DNA of 64,000 nucleotides from Schistocephalus solidus (GCA_017591395.1 WEDG01001469.1:142052-206051), one strand, 5' to 3'. Positions 34,500-47,750 are shown, counted from the stretch's first letter. Made by a program: numbers and translations. The notes: generated by a model not told the origin, from the sequence alone.

Positions 34500-37400
34500 G
34501 TGACTACGGTGACGTAATTTGAACGCGAATTTGGTGATCAGGCTCGACGGCCAACCGGAACCATATTCTTATTGACCAGTACTCAATTGTACTTGTTGTG
34601 GCTGCGACCATGCCTGATCTAGCCGAGCTGGATGATGTCACATATTGTACCTCCTCAGGCGTGACTATTCGTGGCAGCAGAGCTGGATAGCTCAACCCAT
34701 TCTTTTCTCCAGTGACGGACGCCTTAGGCCCAAGCATCTCCATGTCTTGCCGAACCGTGTTGAGCCACGTTATTAGTTAACCTCATTGACGCCACCAAGT
34801 TGGCAATGGCACCGGGTCGAAGGCAGTAGAACTGAGATCGTGAGACGGGCGACGGAGCAAGTGCCCAAACCACCTCAGTCGTCTTTCTTGAATGGCCTGA
34901 GATATCCTCGCTATGTTGCCGCAGTGAGTGCGGACTGCCTCGTTTGAGATGGTGTATTTCACTCTAAGGATGGTCATCCGGTAACGATGGTGCAATACGT
35001 CAATTCGTCGCCCATCTTGCACGCGCACAGCTCAGCATTGACAACCGTAGAGGACCGACCGGATGGATGCATGGTACACGCGGATCTTCGCGGTGATGGA
35101 GATGTCGCGTCAGGTTCATAGGCATTTTCTAAGGATCGAGAAAACCCGGCGAGCAGCCATGATTCGGTAGACAATATCGTCCTTACTCTATCCATTCGAC
35201 AGCATCCTCGCCCCGCCGTAATTGAAACTGCCTACTTCTTCAAGTTGACAGCCAGTTATCTCGAAGGATGCTTTCTCCTGGTCAGGGATGTACGTCGAAA
35301 AAAAAATCGGTCTTTCCAGTTCTTATGGATAGGCCGACTGAACTAGCGATCACATTCACTCGCGACACCACAGACTCTAGATCACCAAAACTTGAGGCTA
35401 GCAAGGCGATATCGTCAGTGTAGCCTAGATCAGTCGGTGGCGTCCGGGTGCATATTCCAAATCGTCAGAACCGTGTAGGGCCCGAGAATCCAGTCAGTGG
35501 CGTAGTTGAATAAAGTGGGTTGACAGAATGCAAGCCTGTCGCACACAGATCGGATATTGAAGGGTTGGGAGAGATTGTTATGTAAGAGGACTCGCGCAGT
35601 GGTGGAGCGATAGTAGGCCTTGATCAAGGCAATTATTTTGGCCGGCACACCCTCTAGTTCCATCATTTGCCACGGGGACTAATGATGGATGGAATCGAAC
35701 GCAGCAGCGAGGTCAATAAAGCAGATGGGCGTCGGCTTGTAGTTGCCAGGGGGAAATTCCAGAATGCGCAGCAGAGTGAATATCCGGTCCACGCATCAAC
35801 GCCCAGCTCGAAATCCGGCTTGGTCGGGCCACACCCTAGAGCCACTTATCGACTGAAACCGTATGAGAAGGACAATACTAAAGACCTTCGCAGCAACGTC
35901 GATTAGGCTTATGTGACGGTAGTTCTCACACTTTGTGTTATGTCCCTTCTTGAAAACAGGCCAGAGGATGCCCTAACCCCAGTCATTGGGAACTACTTCG
36001 TCTCCACATTTGCTGAATCACCTCAGGAAGTCAGGGTGCCAGAGTGTCGACACAGGCCTTGTAGATTTCTGTGGGGATATCGCCGTCTCCAGGCGCCTTG
36101 TTGTTGTGCAGCCTCTGTATTGCACCGGCAACTTCCCTCTCGGAAGGGGGGGGGGGGGGGTCGCACGTCACTGCATAGGCTTGAAAGGGGTGAAACTCAG
36201 GTGCGGAGGAGAGCGAGCGTGTGATTTGTTGTCCATCGAAGATGAGAAGGTGCTCGAAGTTCTCACACCAGCGATCGACCTTGCCGAGCTTTCAGCATTA
36301 AAGCCACCATTCACATTGCGAGCAGTATCTGAGTGTCGAGGACTTGCCACTAAATTGTTGGATAATTTGGTAGAGTTTGCTAGTGTCACTAAAGTTTGAG
36401 ACCTGCTCCATGGCCGTTGCTATTTCAGACCAACATTTCTGCCAGTCATCCCTAACTGACTTTGCTGTAATTTTCCGGAGTTGGCGGAAGGAAGCATCAT
36501 TGTGGGACCTGGCTCAAGCCGTCTGGGCAGACACCTCAACCTTCGTCCACTGATCCAGTCAATGTGGAACCACTGGGTGAATCCGACAATTTTCTCAGCT
36601 ACTCCATAGACGGATGTCTTCAGTTATGACCGTTGGCTACTGCCTTGTCTGTCGTCTCGGGTCGGGTCGTGAAATGGGGCCGGATTTCTGTATTCAGGGC
36701 CTCGGCAGTGCTGGGTTACCGGATTTTTGCGTCATCGAGGCCTCTTGTACGTGGCGTTTTGGTGCAGATAAGAGGTGAAGTTTCAGGCGTGTGCGAACAA
36801 GAACATGGTTAGACCCGGGGAAGTTACTATTTTCGGCACCATGCATCGATCTGCTATCATGAACCCAGCTGCGGAACCTTGAACCAACTAGAATGTAGTC
36901 GATCTGACTTGTGGTATGACCGTCTTTTGAATACTAAGTCAGCAGATGTTTGTGGTGGTGGTGGCAGTACGTGGTCGTGGCAAACAGTTATTTCTGATCA
37001 GCAATATTCAGCATTCTCTCACCATTCTCACCTCAAAAGCCAAGCCAAAACCGGCCAATAGGGTGGCCGTTTGACGAGTCACTGAATCTAGCCGACCATT
37101 CCAGCCCCCCGTAACAATCAACTGATCACGACGAGGGAGTCTTTCTACTAACTCCTGCAGCTGCGATTAGAAGGCATCTTTATCCCGCGGTTCGACAGCT
37201 GATGTTGGTGCATACATGAAGAGGCGCCGGATAGCCAACCACTAGGCTAACGGGTAACCCGTCTGCCTGGGGTTACACATCTTCCCAGAGGTTGGTACGT
37301 CTGGATACAGATAACCGTCCTTCCTGTCCCGCTTCCCTTCGTCACCTGCGGAGCTGTGGGGAGAGACAACGAGGCAAGATAGAAATTCGCATTTCCGTCC

Positions 37401-37500
37401 TGCATCCGGATAGACAAGCTCACCCCGTTCTCATGTAATCTGAGGTCTTCGAAAACGCAATCGACAGGATATTCGCCTGCAGATCAAGTGGTTTAATCCC
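34500..37500 (-). mobile_element. RTE-type LINE, broken
   Basis: Read right to left on the minus strand. The endonuclease is at about 37200-36700 (LIVTGGWNGRLDSVTRQTA, HTTSQIDYILVGSRFRSWVH and NHVLVRTRLKLHLLSAPKR). RT fingers and palm are at about 36000-35430 (ENYRHISLIDVAAKVFS, then DQAGFRAGRGCVDRIFTLRR and MMELEGVPAKIIALIKAYYR). The tail is at 35028-34783 (QAIQERRLRWFGHLLRRPSH). Stops and shifts occur throughout, and a 15-nt G run (36146-36160) sits in the RT. No functional protein is encoded. Confidence 0.8.
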
Positions 37501-37544
37501 TGAAATAATTTGATGTCCTTCTAGTTGTGACTACTTTCCTGGGT

Positions 37545-40500
37545 ATGACAGTTCGACTGTCGAAATCGACGAGGTCCACCGTATGCACCACACCAGGTGG
37601 TGCAGGGATGGTGACTTGCGCGTGAATTAGTTTTCAGTGATAGTAGCCTTGGGCTGCAACAACCACACTCTCTCCTCCTCCCCAACCTGAGCCCAGTGTC
37701 AAGACAGAGTCAAGAAGATCGGAGATGGGAGAGGGCGCAGGTGGCTGGCGCGGCCGGAGCAGCCCCTGGGCGTACCACCACACCTGGCTCGGATCCCACG
37801 GAGTGGGAGTGCAATAAAGGCCACATTAAGAAGGAGCCATTACAGCCTGACTCTCAGTCCACCATATGGCCACTCCACGCAAAACACACATTGGGCTGAC
37901 CACGTGGTACGAGTTATCCTGTCAGTTGGCAACCTTCCTAGCCACGGCTTTTATGGCACCGTGATAGTTTCACGCGCGTCAGATTGTTTGTAGGAAGGAA
38001 ATGCGCTGAGCTGTTGACCTCACTCTCTCCCCCACCCTCACAATCAGACCACCATCCGAGCCGGTCAGTTGTCTGATGTGGGAGTGGGCGCATTGGCTGA
38101 CGGGTCGCATTGAGGACTGTTTAGTAGAGAGTCCCCATCGCTGATGGTGATGGTGGTGGTGGTAGTGAAGGCGAAGCCGGGGTGGCTGCGGTGGTGGGGA
38201 TAACAGGCGATGAGTATTTTGATGTGGTCTCTATGATGGTGGGAGTAATGGAATTGATGCCAGGAGTGAGGGTGGGGAAGTCTGAAGGAGGGTTGGCAGA
38301 ATTTGACGTAGAAATTGGAATTGTCAGATTGTTGGTGCATTGCGTCCGAAGATGTCCAACCAGGCCAATTGTCGCGCGGAAGATACGTTGACAGCGCGGG
38401 CATGTTGGCAGGGCCTGGGCATCGACGATGTTGGTCCGGGGAGCTGGTAACTTTCGTGCCGCTCTTTTGGCCTTGGCGGTGGTGATCCGGTTGGCCTCAT
38501 AGATTGCTGAACCAGTCTTCACGGATCTTCTCCATGCCAGTCTATCCAGGGTGTGGTCCTCCCAGGTCGCCGGGTTGATTTGCAGTTGCTTCAGCGATTT
38601 CTTCAAAGTGTCCTTGTAGCGTCATTTTGACCTCTCTGTCGGCGAGCACCCGTAGTGACATCGCCGTACAAAAGTCGTTTGGGTAGTCGCTCGTCGTACA
38701 TTCTTACCAGGTGGCCGATCCAGCGCAGTTACACTTGCCTCAGCATGACATGGATGCTGAGGATTCCGGTCCACTCAAGGACTTCCGTGTCCGGGATCCA
38801 TGTCAGCTTCAGTATTTGGCGGAGACAGCTGAGATGGAAGTGATTCAGCTTTTTGGCTTGGTTCGAGTAGATGGTCCAGGTCTCCGCTCCGTTAAAGAGT
38901 GTCGTCAAGACGACGGCCTTGTACATCTTCAGTTTGGTGTTCAGTTGAATACCGTGGTGATTCCACACGGAGGCCAGCAGCCGGCCAAAGGCCTGACTAG
39001 CTTTGGAGATCCGTTGGGCGACCTCGTCATCGATTCTCGTGTTGCGTGACAGCGTGCTTCCTAGATAAGCGAAGGTTTCCACGTTTTTGAGTTGAGCACC
39101 GTTGACATTGATTCTGGGAGCATTGTATTCCGCGCTGGGTGGCGGCTGGCGCATGACAACCATTTTGGCTGTACTGACTGTTAATCCAAAATTGGCGTAG
39201 CCTGCGGCGAAGAGGTTCATACTCCTTTGCATGTCCTCCTCCATCGCACTCGTCCGTGAAGAGCAAGTCATGGACTGCACCAGTAGACACGCGCGTTGAA
39301 GCCTGCAAACGCCGACTCTTGAGAAGGTGTCCTTCACTTCTATAGGCGATGCAGATACCAGATTGTTCTTCACGGTAGGCCTCCATCCGGGAGCAGGCCC
39401 TACTCTAGGTGACCGTTCAGACGATTGAGAAGGATACGGGCGAAGATCTTCCCGGCGATGTTGAGCAACGAGATGCCTATGTGATTATCACAGAGTTGCC
39501 GGTTCCCCTTCCGTTTGTATAGATGGACGATAATCGCGTCTTTGAAATTCTGAGGAACTTGTCCTTGGAGCCACATCTCCTGGAAGAGTGTTGAGATTTC
39601 TGCCATCAGTCGGGGCCCTCCGTGCTTGTAGACCTCCGGTGGGATTGCGTTGAAACCCAGTGCTTTACTGCTAGAAATCTGCTTCATGGCCCGGATGGTT
39701 TCTGGTAGGGAAGGCGGCAGATCCAGGTCATTGTTCGTGTCCACTTGAGGGAGTCGGTCAATGGCAGCATCGGAGATGGCTGATGAGCAATTAAGGACAT
39801 TTCTTAAGTGCTCGGCCCGGCGCTTCAGAATTTGCAATTTCTCTGTCAGCAGTCTTGTGCCGTCAGAGCTGAGCAGCGTTGCGGTCCCCTTGATACACGG
39901 GCCGTACATGGCCTTGATGAATTTGAAAAAGTTTTTTTCATTTCATTGCGGTCCGCATACCCATGGATTTCCTCAGTCTTTCGGATCATCCAGGCATCAT
40001 GCATCTCCCACAGCCGTTGCTGTACAAGGCGCCGGCATCTGAAGAAGGCTGCGTTGGTGGCGTCAGTCCGAAGCTCCATGTAGGCTTTCTGTAGTCCATT
40101 CTTCTCCGCGAGTAAGTTGCTGATGTCGATGTCATTGTCGTCAAACCAGTCCTGGTGTTGACGGCGTACGCGTCCGAGGACTTCGAGGGCGGTGGACTGG
40201 ATGACATTGGGCAGTTGATACCATCGTGTTTTCACGGTAGCATTATCATCTGGAGCATGCAGGTCCTCCAGTTTCTCGGTTATTTGGTTGCTGAAATCAA
40301 AACAGTTAGCAGGCAAATTTAATTAAAGTATATTTAACTTACGTGGCTGCCTCTTACCTGGGGGAATTCGTCGGGGTTGCAGTCGGAGCCTCATCTGGAA
40401 GATGACGAGGTGGTGATCTGTCCAACCATCGTCATCGCGGATCGCCTTGGTTACCAGCACATCCTGTCGATCTCGCCTCCGGACAAGAACATAGTCCAGC

Positions 40501-41330
40501 AGATGCCAGCACCGCGACCGAGGTTGCATCCATGTGGCCTCCTCTCGCGTCGGAAAACGGAAGAAGGTGTCGGTCAGCCGGAGACGGTGTTCCGAACGCG
40601 TTTGCAGAAGAAAGAGGCGTTATCGTTACAACTACCGAGACCATGGGGACCCAGCACTCCCTGCCAGGCAGCGTGGTCCGTCCCGACGCGGGCGTTAAAG
40701 TCACCAAGGAAAATTAACTTGTTCTCTTTCGGCATAGTCGCCAGCAGGGCGTGCAGGTCCTCGTAGAATTTGTCCTTCGGCGCATCAGAGCTCGTCATTG
40801 GGGGAGTGTAGGCGCTGATGATTGTGGTGAACTGGTCTCCCCGAAGTGGCAGGCAGAGGCTCATCAGGCGATCATTGATACCCTGCGGCAAACCGGGCCG
40901 ACGTCCTGCGATGTCGTTCCGGATGGCAAAGGCAACACGAGCGTCGCGTCGCTCTGCCTTTGACAGACCGCTCCAGAAGAAGGTGCAGCCGGTACCCACC
41001 TCCTCCAGCTGACCCTGCTCAGAGAATCGGGTCTCGCTGAGAGCAGCAATGTCCACCTTGTAGCGCGCCAGTTCCCAAGCGACTAGCGCCGTCTTCCATT
41101 CCGGCCAGTTGCTCCTAGGATTGTCTAAAAGGGAACGAACATTCCAGGCTGCTAGTGTGAGTGGATTCCCCCGAGGAGCCTGGGATGTATGGCGAGGAAG
41201 ATAGGGACAGGGGGTATTGTTCTTTGTTTGAGTTTTACGACCGCGTATTTTGAAAGCTGGAGCCGCGGCCGGCTGCAGAAGACGTGATAACCAGCATTTG
41301 TTTAGGGCACCTCTTTCCTGGGTATAGGGG
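37545..41330 (-). mobile_element. LINE with endonuclease, RT and C2H2 fingers (copy B), RT core deleted
   Basis: Minus-strand order: 5' UTR (41330-41060); endonuclease at 41056-40323, one frame change ([34 protein letters not shown], then DYVLVRRRDRQD and WTDHHLVIFQMRLR); a connector at 40316-39910; RT fingers at 39909-39400 (ISSSKALGFNAIPPEVYKHG and [20 protein letters not shown]). At about 39400 the sequence jumps past the palm to [22 protein letters not shown] (normally LLFADD) and the C-terminal part ([20 protein letters not shown]). It ends with a finger CPRCQRIFRATIGLVGHLRT at about 38350. From 38105 the family S region follows, joined after loss of the last finger. The element cannot encode an active RT. 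Confidence 0.85.
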
Positions 41331-41690
41331 TGAGGTCTATGCCGCCCCCTTTATGAGAAATACTGGTACTTGTGTTTGGAGGGCCAGGTCATATATATTA
41401 GAGTACCTAACTCGTGCAAAATATCACAATTTATGAAAGATTGATTACCACTTGCAAATCGGCACCAACGTATGTATACAAAGCTTTTAAACAATAATGA
41501 TTAACCGATTGAAGCACATTATTCGGGTCCCCGAAAACGTATCTGAATTTGCTACTTTTATGCTTCAAGTAGGTTGTTTTGGTTATTTTATGAATGCGAT
41601 ATTTTTTCGATATGGCTTATGCTTTATCACCGCGAGAGGGCTTCGGTTTACATTTCGCCGAATCCGGCTGGCTACCCCAGATTACGTTGT
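41331..41690. other. LINE flank, nothing recognised
   Basis: Transition between LINE copy B and the repeat block at 41.7-42.5 kb. No feature was seen. Confidence 0.35.
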
Positions 41691-41699
41691 GAAGGCGCC

Positions 41700-42510
41700 T
41701 GGAGTGGGCACGGCTGTTTGTTTTCTGCCTGTTACGATGTGCGGTCATGCGTTTGGCCGTGTAAGGCAGTGTGCTTGGATAGAGGGGAACCGGGCCCTTG
41801 CGACGCCGTTGGGGGTCTTCTTTGCTTACGTATTGGTTTGCATGCCCCTAGCAGTTGGCTGCCTGCTGTGCTGTGCGGTCATGCTTTCGGTCAGGTTCGG
41901 ATAGGCTCACGTGCCAGTGGCGATGTCTGGTTTTGGAACTAGGGCATTGCGTATGGGTGCGATTGATACAGCTTCCGTTTGGCTGTCCGCTGCGATGCAC
42001 GATCATGCAGTCGTCTCGCTAAGCTAGTGTTCGATGTTCTGCGGGGTGATAGAGGTTGGAGCAGCGTCTTCGTTTGTGTGCGGGTCCAGATGGGGCTGTT
42101 AGGGGAGGCATTTCTCTTGCAGTGGTTACGCCATCGGTAGTTTACGGGATGCTCTTACCAAACCTCTTCCACCCCCCCCCTTCTCCTCTCTCTTCCCCCT
42201 CCCCGCCGTATTACGCTCGAATACCAGATAACAGCTGATTTTTTCCTACGGCTAAGCACTTGGACCAGCGGTAGTGCATGCTCATGTAAACTCTGCAGCT
42301 GTCTTTGGACTGCCTGCCGTTATGTGCACTCATGCATTTGTCTCCCTTGGCTAGTGCGCCGTATTGCGTGGGGTCATAGAGATTGAGACAGCGTTTCAGT
42401 TTGCGTGTGGGTCTAGTGTGGCTGTTAGAGGAAGTTTTCACCTTGTAGTAGTTACGCGTTACATTGCTTGCGGAGTGATTTTATCTTTTCTTCTTCCCCC
42501 TCCCTGCCAT
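41700..42510. repeat. Diverged direct repeats, best pair 327 bp apart
   Basis: The block around CGATCATGCAGTCGTCTCGC at about 42000, then TGCGGGGTGATAGAGGTTGG and a CTCTTCCCCCTCCCCGCC tract, recurs at about 42327 (CACTCATGCATTTGTCTCCC, then TGCGTGGGGTCATAGAGATT and CTTCTTCCCCCTCCCTGCC). Shorter related pieces with TGTGCGGTCATGCNTT occur at about 41738 and 41875. Divergence is high, so this is an old tandem array. The 108-135-codon frames across it are not convincing genes. Confidence 0.6.
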
Positions 42511-42649
42511 CTGTTGTGCAGAAGTAGATAATACTTGTACACGGGTAATGGGCTTCAACCTGCTGCTTTGGTTGCGATTTCGGCTGTTTGGGGATTTTGT
42601 TTGCTTTCATGGTTGGGATTTGGGTAAGTTTTGTTGTAAAGGTTTGTGT

Positions 42650-43790
42650 TAGTTTCCTGTTTTGGATTAAGAGTTAATTATAGGATTAGTTTAACAAATT
42701 CGCTTATAGTTGGTTTAGTTTTCGGATCAAGGTTAAGGTGAGGTTTATGCTAGGAATAGGTTTATAATTAAGGCTTTTATTGTATAAGGTATATTTTTAC
42801 TTTTAAATCTAGTTTTAGGGTTGGGTTTGCTATTGAGGCTATGGTTGGGGTTATGTTTAATTTTAAGTTTAGTCTTACTTAAGGGGTTCGTTTTATGATC
42901 TGGAATAAAATTTGCGTTTGCTTGATGGGTAAGGTTGGTTAAGGGTTTAATTAAGGGTTAGGGTTGGTTTTTGGGTTGAGTTGAGGGTAAAGGTTAGGGT
43001 TGGGTTTAGGGTTACTTTGTGTCAGGAATAGGTTTTATAATTTAGGTTATTACTATCTTAGATAAAGCTTTACGGTTAAATTTAGTTTTAGGGTTAGGTT
43101 TGTTTTTGGAATATCGGTTGGGGTTAATTTTACTTTTACGTTTAACCTTAACTTAAAATTTAGTTTTATGACTATAAATAGGGTTAGGATTGGCTTTACG
43201 GTTAAGACTGGCTAAGGGTTTGGTTAAGGGTAAGTGTTAGGGTTACGTTAACGCTCAGTGTGGGTTTTAGGGTTTAGGTTACTGTTGGCTTAGATATAGG
43301 TTTGTTGTTAGGGTTTTCTTAGGTTTAGGGTTAGTTTTGTAGTTGAGGTTATGGTAAGGATTAACTTTACTTTTACGGTTAGGCTGCCTTAGGAGTTAGA
43401 ATTACGCTTAGGGCTGGGGTTGATTTTAGGAGTATGGTTGGAGTAGCATTGTCGTAGAGGTTAGATTTTTTATGTGTACAGTTATGTTTTTTTAAATTTT
43501 GAGTGAGCTTTGATTTTCGGGTTATTTTTACTATTTGGATTAGGACTGGCTGTTCGTTTAGGGTTAGGTTAACCTTCAGGGTGGTTTTCGCAGCCTAGGT
43601 TATTATTGGTTTATGGATACTTTCCACTTTCGGGTTAGTTTAAGGAATAGGATGAGTTTTGTTGTTCAGGCTACGGTATTGGTTAATTTTCCTTTCACGG
43701 TTAGGCTACCTTTTGTGGTTCGTTTCACGGTTAGGGTTCATATTGTTATTAGGTTTTATTTTATGGGTTTGAGTATTTCTACTGCTCTAG
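42650..43790 (+). repeat. Degenerate TTAGGG-like G/T-rich tract
   Basis: More than 1 kb of the plus strand is dominated by imperfect GGTTAG, GGGTTAGGGTT and TTTAGGGTTA words, for example AAGGGTTAGGGTTGGTTTTT near 42955 and AAGGTTAGGGTTGGGTTTAG near 42990. C is scarce on this strand. It resembles mutated interstitial telomere-type repeat (the flatworm telomere repeat is TTAGGG) but has no clean tandem array. Confidence 0.7.
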
Positions 43791-43799
43791 GTGTATGGT

Positions 43800-44925
43800 T
43801 AGGAGTGCTACTGGTCTCCTTTTCCTTTCCTTAGTCGTTTCACCGGCAGCCCTTCACATAAACAGCCTCTCTAATCGGCTTTCTTATTTTCAGTTTGTTT
43901 TCGTTTGTTATTTCATTCTCTACCGCTGCATGTTCGTTTTCCTTATATTTAATTTTTCGTTTGTTGTTTATTCTTTCAGTACTCTTTAAATTCCCTCTTC
44001 TCTTCTTCAATCTACTTGTTATCCTGTTGCTCTCAAATCATCCCATTTCAGCAAACAGATGCTGAATTTCCTACAGCACATTGGTGGTCAATACATGTTG
44101 TGCAGTCATAAATTTACTTCACATTGGTTGGCATAAATTATCTCATAAATTAGGGATGGGGGAGGGAATATAAATTCTTATGATTGCATTCATATTGCCG
44201 CGGTATTCAGTGAGGTTGTCTGTCTTATTGTCCTCATTGTCTTCAAGGGCAAATGACCCTGCTTCGTCCAATTCACAGGTCATCGGCGTTCATGGTGTCC
44301 TTCCGTTATTATTGTTCAGTTCCTTTCGTGGATTTCGTTTCCATGGCATTTGCAATTCGTCTCAAACGATAGGCTTTCGCTAGTTGGCCCAGAATTCGGA
44401 TTTTCCTTTCGCAAAATTGGGTTATTATGCATGGGAATTTTTTAAATAGATTCTTATCGCTCTTCATGTTCTTCTTGACTAATTTTCTGTGCTTCTCGGA
44501 GGTACGATTAGCAATCACCATCGCTGGTTTCCATCTACACGACTATGATTTTGGTGCATTGCTCTGCCCTGTTCTTCCTATTGGCTACTATTGGTCGCCG
44601 GTCCGGAGGGGCCTCCTTTTACTCCAATAAGCACAGCCCTCTCCTGTCCCCGTCCTCTTTGGAGAACTTGTCCACCTGTTTCATCAGTGGCGGATTCTCT
44701 TCACCTCGGATAAAGTTCATCCTTATTTATAATTTCTGAATTTATTTTCATTATCACGTGCTCTTTACTTTTTTTACCCATTCTTTTGCCCAACCCATAA
44801 AATCCCTATTAACACGGTTCCCGTAAGACAGGCAGTCGGGTTTGGGCTTTTTTTGGGGGACCCGGCTACTTTGCTCCAACCAAATGACCAAAAGCGCGCA
44901 GACGAGGTCATTAAGTATGTCAAAC
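43800..44925. other. Intergenic, nothing recognised
   Basis: T-rich plus strand with short frames that show no family features. Confidence 0.4.
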
Positions 44926-44929
44926 ACTG

Positions 44930-45485
44930 TGTCAATTCTCCACGCCTGTCAACTGACCAGCTCTGACCGTGGCTGGGGCCTGGGAATGGTAACAAACACT
45001 GAGGTCAACGGCTCAACGCATTTTCATCACTACAAGCAATCTGCCACGCTTGAAGCTATCGCGGTGCGCTAAAAAGCCGTGGCTTGGAACGCTTCCCACT
45101 GACGGGATAACTCGGACGGCATGGTCAGCCCATCATGTGCGTTTGTGCGGAGTAGCTGACCAATGGACTGAGAGTCAGGCTGTCATGGCTCCTCCTTAAC
45201 TAGACCCCTTTAGCACTCCCACTCCGTTGGATCCGAGTCAGGCGGTACGGCACGCTTAGGGGCGGCTCCGGTCGCACCAGCCACCTGCGCCCTCTCACCA
45301 CCTCCGGTCTTCGTTTCTTGGCAATGGCATCGGGACCAAGTGAAGGGCGGGAGGCGAGAGCGCGGTACACACGGTGCAAGTTGATTCCTTCTATAATCTA
45401 ATCCACGCGCAACTCATAGTCCCTGCGCCACCTTACTGTGGGGCACACGGTGTACCTCGTCGAAACCGACGGTCAAAATATCGTG
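44930..45485 (+). repeat. Short repeat family S copy, long form
   Basis: Covers most of the S region in LINE sense: GAGGTCAACGGCTCAACGCA, GCCGTGGCTTGGAACGCTTC, CTGACCAATGGACTGAGAGT, CACTCCCACTCCGTTGGATC, GCACCAGCCACCTGCGCCCT and CGTCGAAACCGACGGTC. The same blocks occur in reverse at 16175-16745 and 37545-38105. It is probably a 5'-truncated 3' end of the LINE. Confidence 0.8.
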
Positions 45486-45489
45486 ACTG

Positions 45490-47750
45490 TTTTCTGGCCA
45501 TGCAGAGCCATCTGTCTTTCGAGCAAAAGGCACACAGTTCCTTAACATGCCGGAAATTTTTAAGGACATAGTTAGTAGCAACATTTAAAAAAACATGCCC
45601 GGGTAATTTAATGAACTTTTAATTCGGCGGAAGCTGATGATCGTTCCTTTGTGAACAGTGAAACTGTTTTATCACAGTAACCTCATCGAACTGAGTTCAA
45701 TGTCTATTTTGAACTTTGAAATATTCGCCTTCGATCTATCTAGGCTACTCTGGCTTCATTGTGCTTCTTTTATCCTGTTGCCTGGGCTCCAAAAGCCAGA
45801 AATAACCATTTTCACTGTTCACAGTCCATCTGGCGCTAAACATATCCGTGAATTTCTTCGTTTGCTCTATTTTGTATCTAAATACAAGCGCGGAAATTGT
45901 GAATTGAAATGTGTTTGCGTAATTATCTACCGTACCTTCGCATCTGCGTCATTCGGCGGCACAAGATTGGCGATACATGCGTTTCTTGGCTTTTAGGTAG
46001 TTCCTGTGCTAACAATATGGAATTTACGTAGTGTATACTACTGACTATCTGTTGGTAGCTTGTGAATATTACGCGATTATCCCGCAATTACTGATGGATT
46101 TCAGCTTGAATGTTTATAACAACTTTCGGACCGAGCCTGAAAAGGTTTGTTCCGAAAGATATACTCAAAGTTTGCGCATTAGTTTCCTTTGAAATTACAG
46201 AAGGCAGAAATATGTTTTCCCACCTCTAACTGCACCGGTCTTGGAGCTTCTGCATTTTTTAATGGGCAGATACCACCGTCAAAATTCTGTTTAAAATCTG
46301 CCTCTTTGTCTCCTCCTCGCCAGTTTGCTCTCAGCTTAGCAAGGAAGAAATTGCGACATTTTTATGCTTTTTTCGCTTTCTGGAGCACTTTCCAGGTCTA
46401 TCAAGTTTAAATGATACGTTGCGCGGTGTTTTGTATGCCCCTCATGGCATTATTCGAAATATTTCAGCAAAGCTCATCCTCACTGCAGCTTAACCATTTG
46501 TCTCTTATCGCCACCCCTCCCCCCTTTTAACACGACTCACTGGTATGACGAGATTAAACTTATTGATTTTTTGTCGTAGCTTGTACTCCGTTTCCCATAT
46601 AAATGTACTGGCCCGACGATAATTTATCGAAAGCACGCGTTTGCTCGCCAACTAGTCTTTTGAAAGCTTGACGTCTTCATTATAGTGATCCGAGGTCTTG
46701 CTGTTGACCCCCTGTTTCCTCCGTTTTCGGACAAGCTAAAAGTTTAGGACGTATACTAAAATTTATTTTCGATCAAAAGGCCAGCTTCTAAATTTTGAAG
46801 TGGGAATCAATCACCGACTCCTGCTAGCTATGTTTGAAACCACAGGTTACACCAAATTATAACCACCCCTGATATCCACCCCAAGACTGCACTGCGTCCC
46901 TTGAACGCGCAGACCGAAAATAATTCCCACTTTGTTGCTGAATGCTTTTGACAATGCCTATGGAAATTATTCCAACAGAAACCACCTTTAATTACTGAGC
47001 CTTGGCTTACAGACATACGTCAACGTGACTAAATTTTGCACCATATCAAAAGATGTAAACCACAGTATGTTACCGTATAAAGTCATTTTGCTTTCTTTTT
47101 TGTGGCTTCTATTTCGTACGCTGGCACCAATAAGGCATAAGATCAGCATTCTCTCTAATGTTTTCTTTTCTAAACAGCTAGTCAACCGTTTGCTGAACAA
47201 TTGCAGCCCAATTAAGGAAGTATGGTGAACTTACTGTTGAATGAACCATTTCCAAGGTCGATAATCAAATGCACACGTCTACCCTCCAGAAGTTAAATAA
47301 TAGAGCATGGATTTTATGGATGGGGCAGTTATAGTTCAGTCATGCTAAGAAATCTTTCGAGTTTCCAGATAATTTGGGTAAGCGCGTATAGTTCGTTTTA
47401 CTTAACGAAAGCGCCAGTTGAAAAGATAGTCCTGTTCGTGGTACGGATGACAAAGGGCATCTACTGTAAGACTATCATGCATTCCTGGTTAGAAATATAT
47501 CCAGCAAACTGATTTATCCATGTGTAATTATTAGGCTAAGAGATACTAGCTTTGTAACAGTAAGGCAGTTATTAGATACAAGCATGCATGTGTATATGCA
47601 GTGATCTACTTTTCATTTAACATGGAATATATTCTATTTTTCCACTCTCAAGGACCTGGAATGTGAAATAAGACATGTTGAAACTAAAAGTTTAGACTCA
47701 AAAGGGTCGATATGCTCAAATTAAAAATGTTCAACCACCGTGACATCCTT
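45490..47750. other. Intergenic, nothing recognised
   Basis: A 112-codon frame at 45658-45996 and a 73-codon frame at 46189-46410 have no recognisable domain, and I find no splice partners. I saw no repeats. Confidence 0.4.

Noticed and set aside
41497..41942. Two overlapping frames of 122-135 codons with hydrophobic stretches
   Set aside because: They fall in the diverged direct repeat. The frames are not kept between repeat units, so hydrophobicity there is not evidence of a membrane protein.
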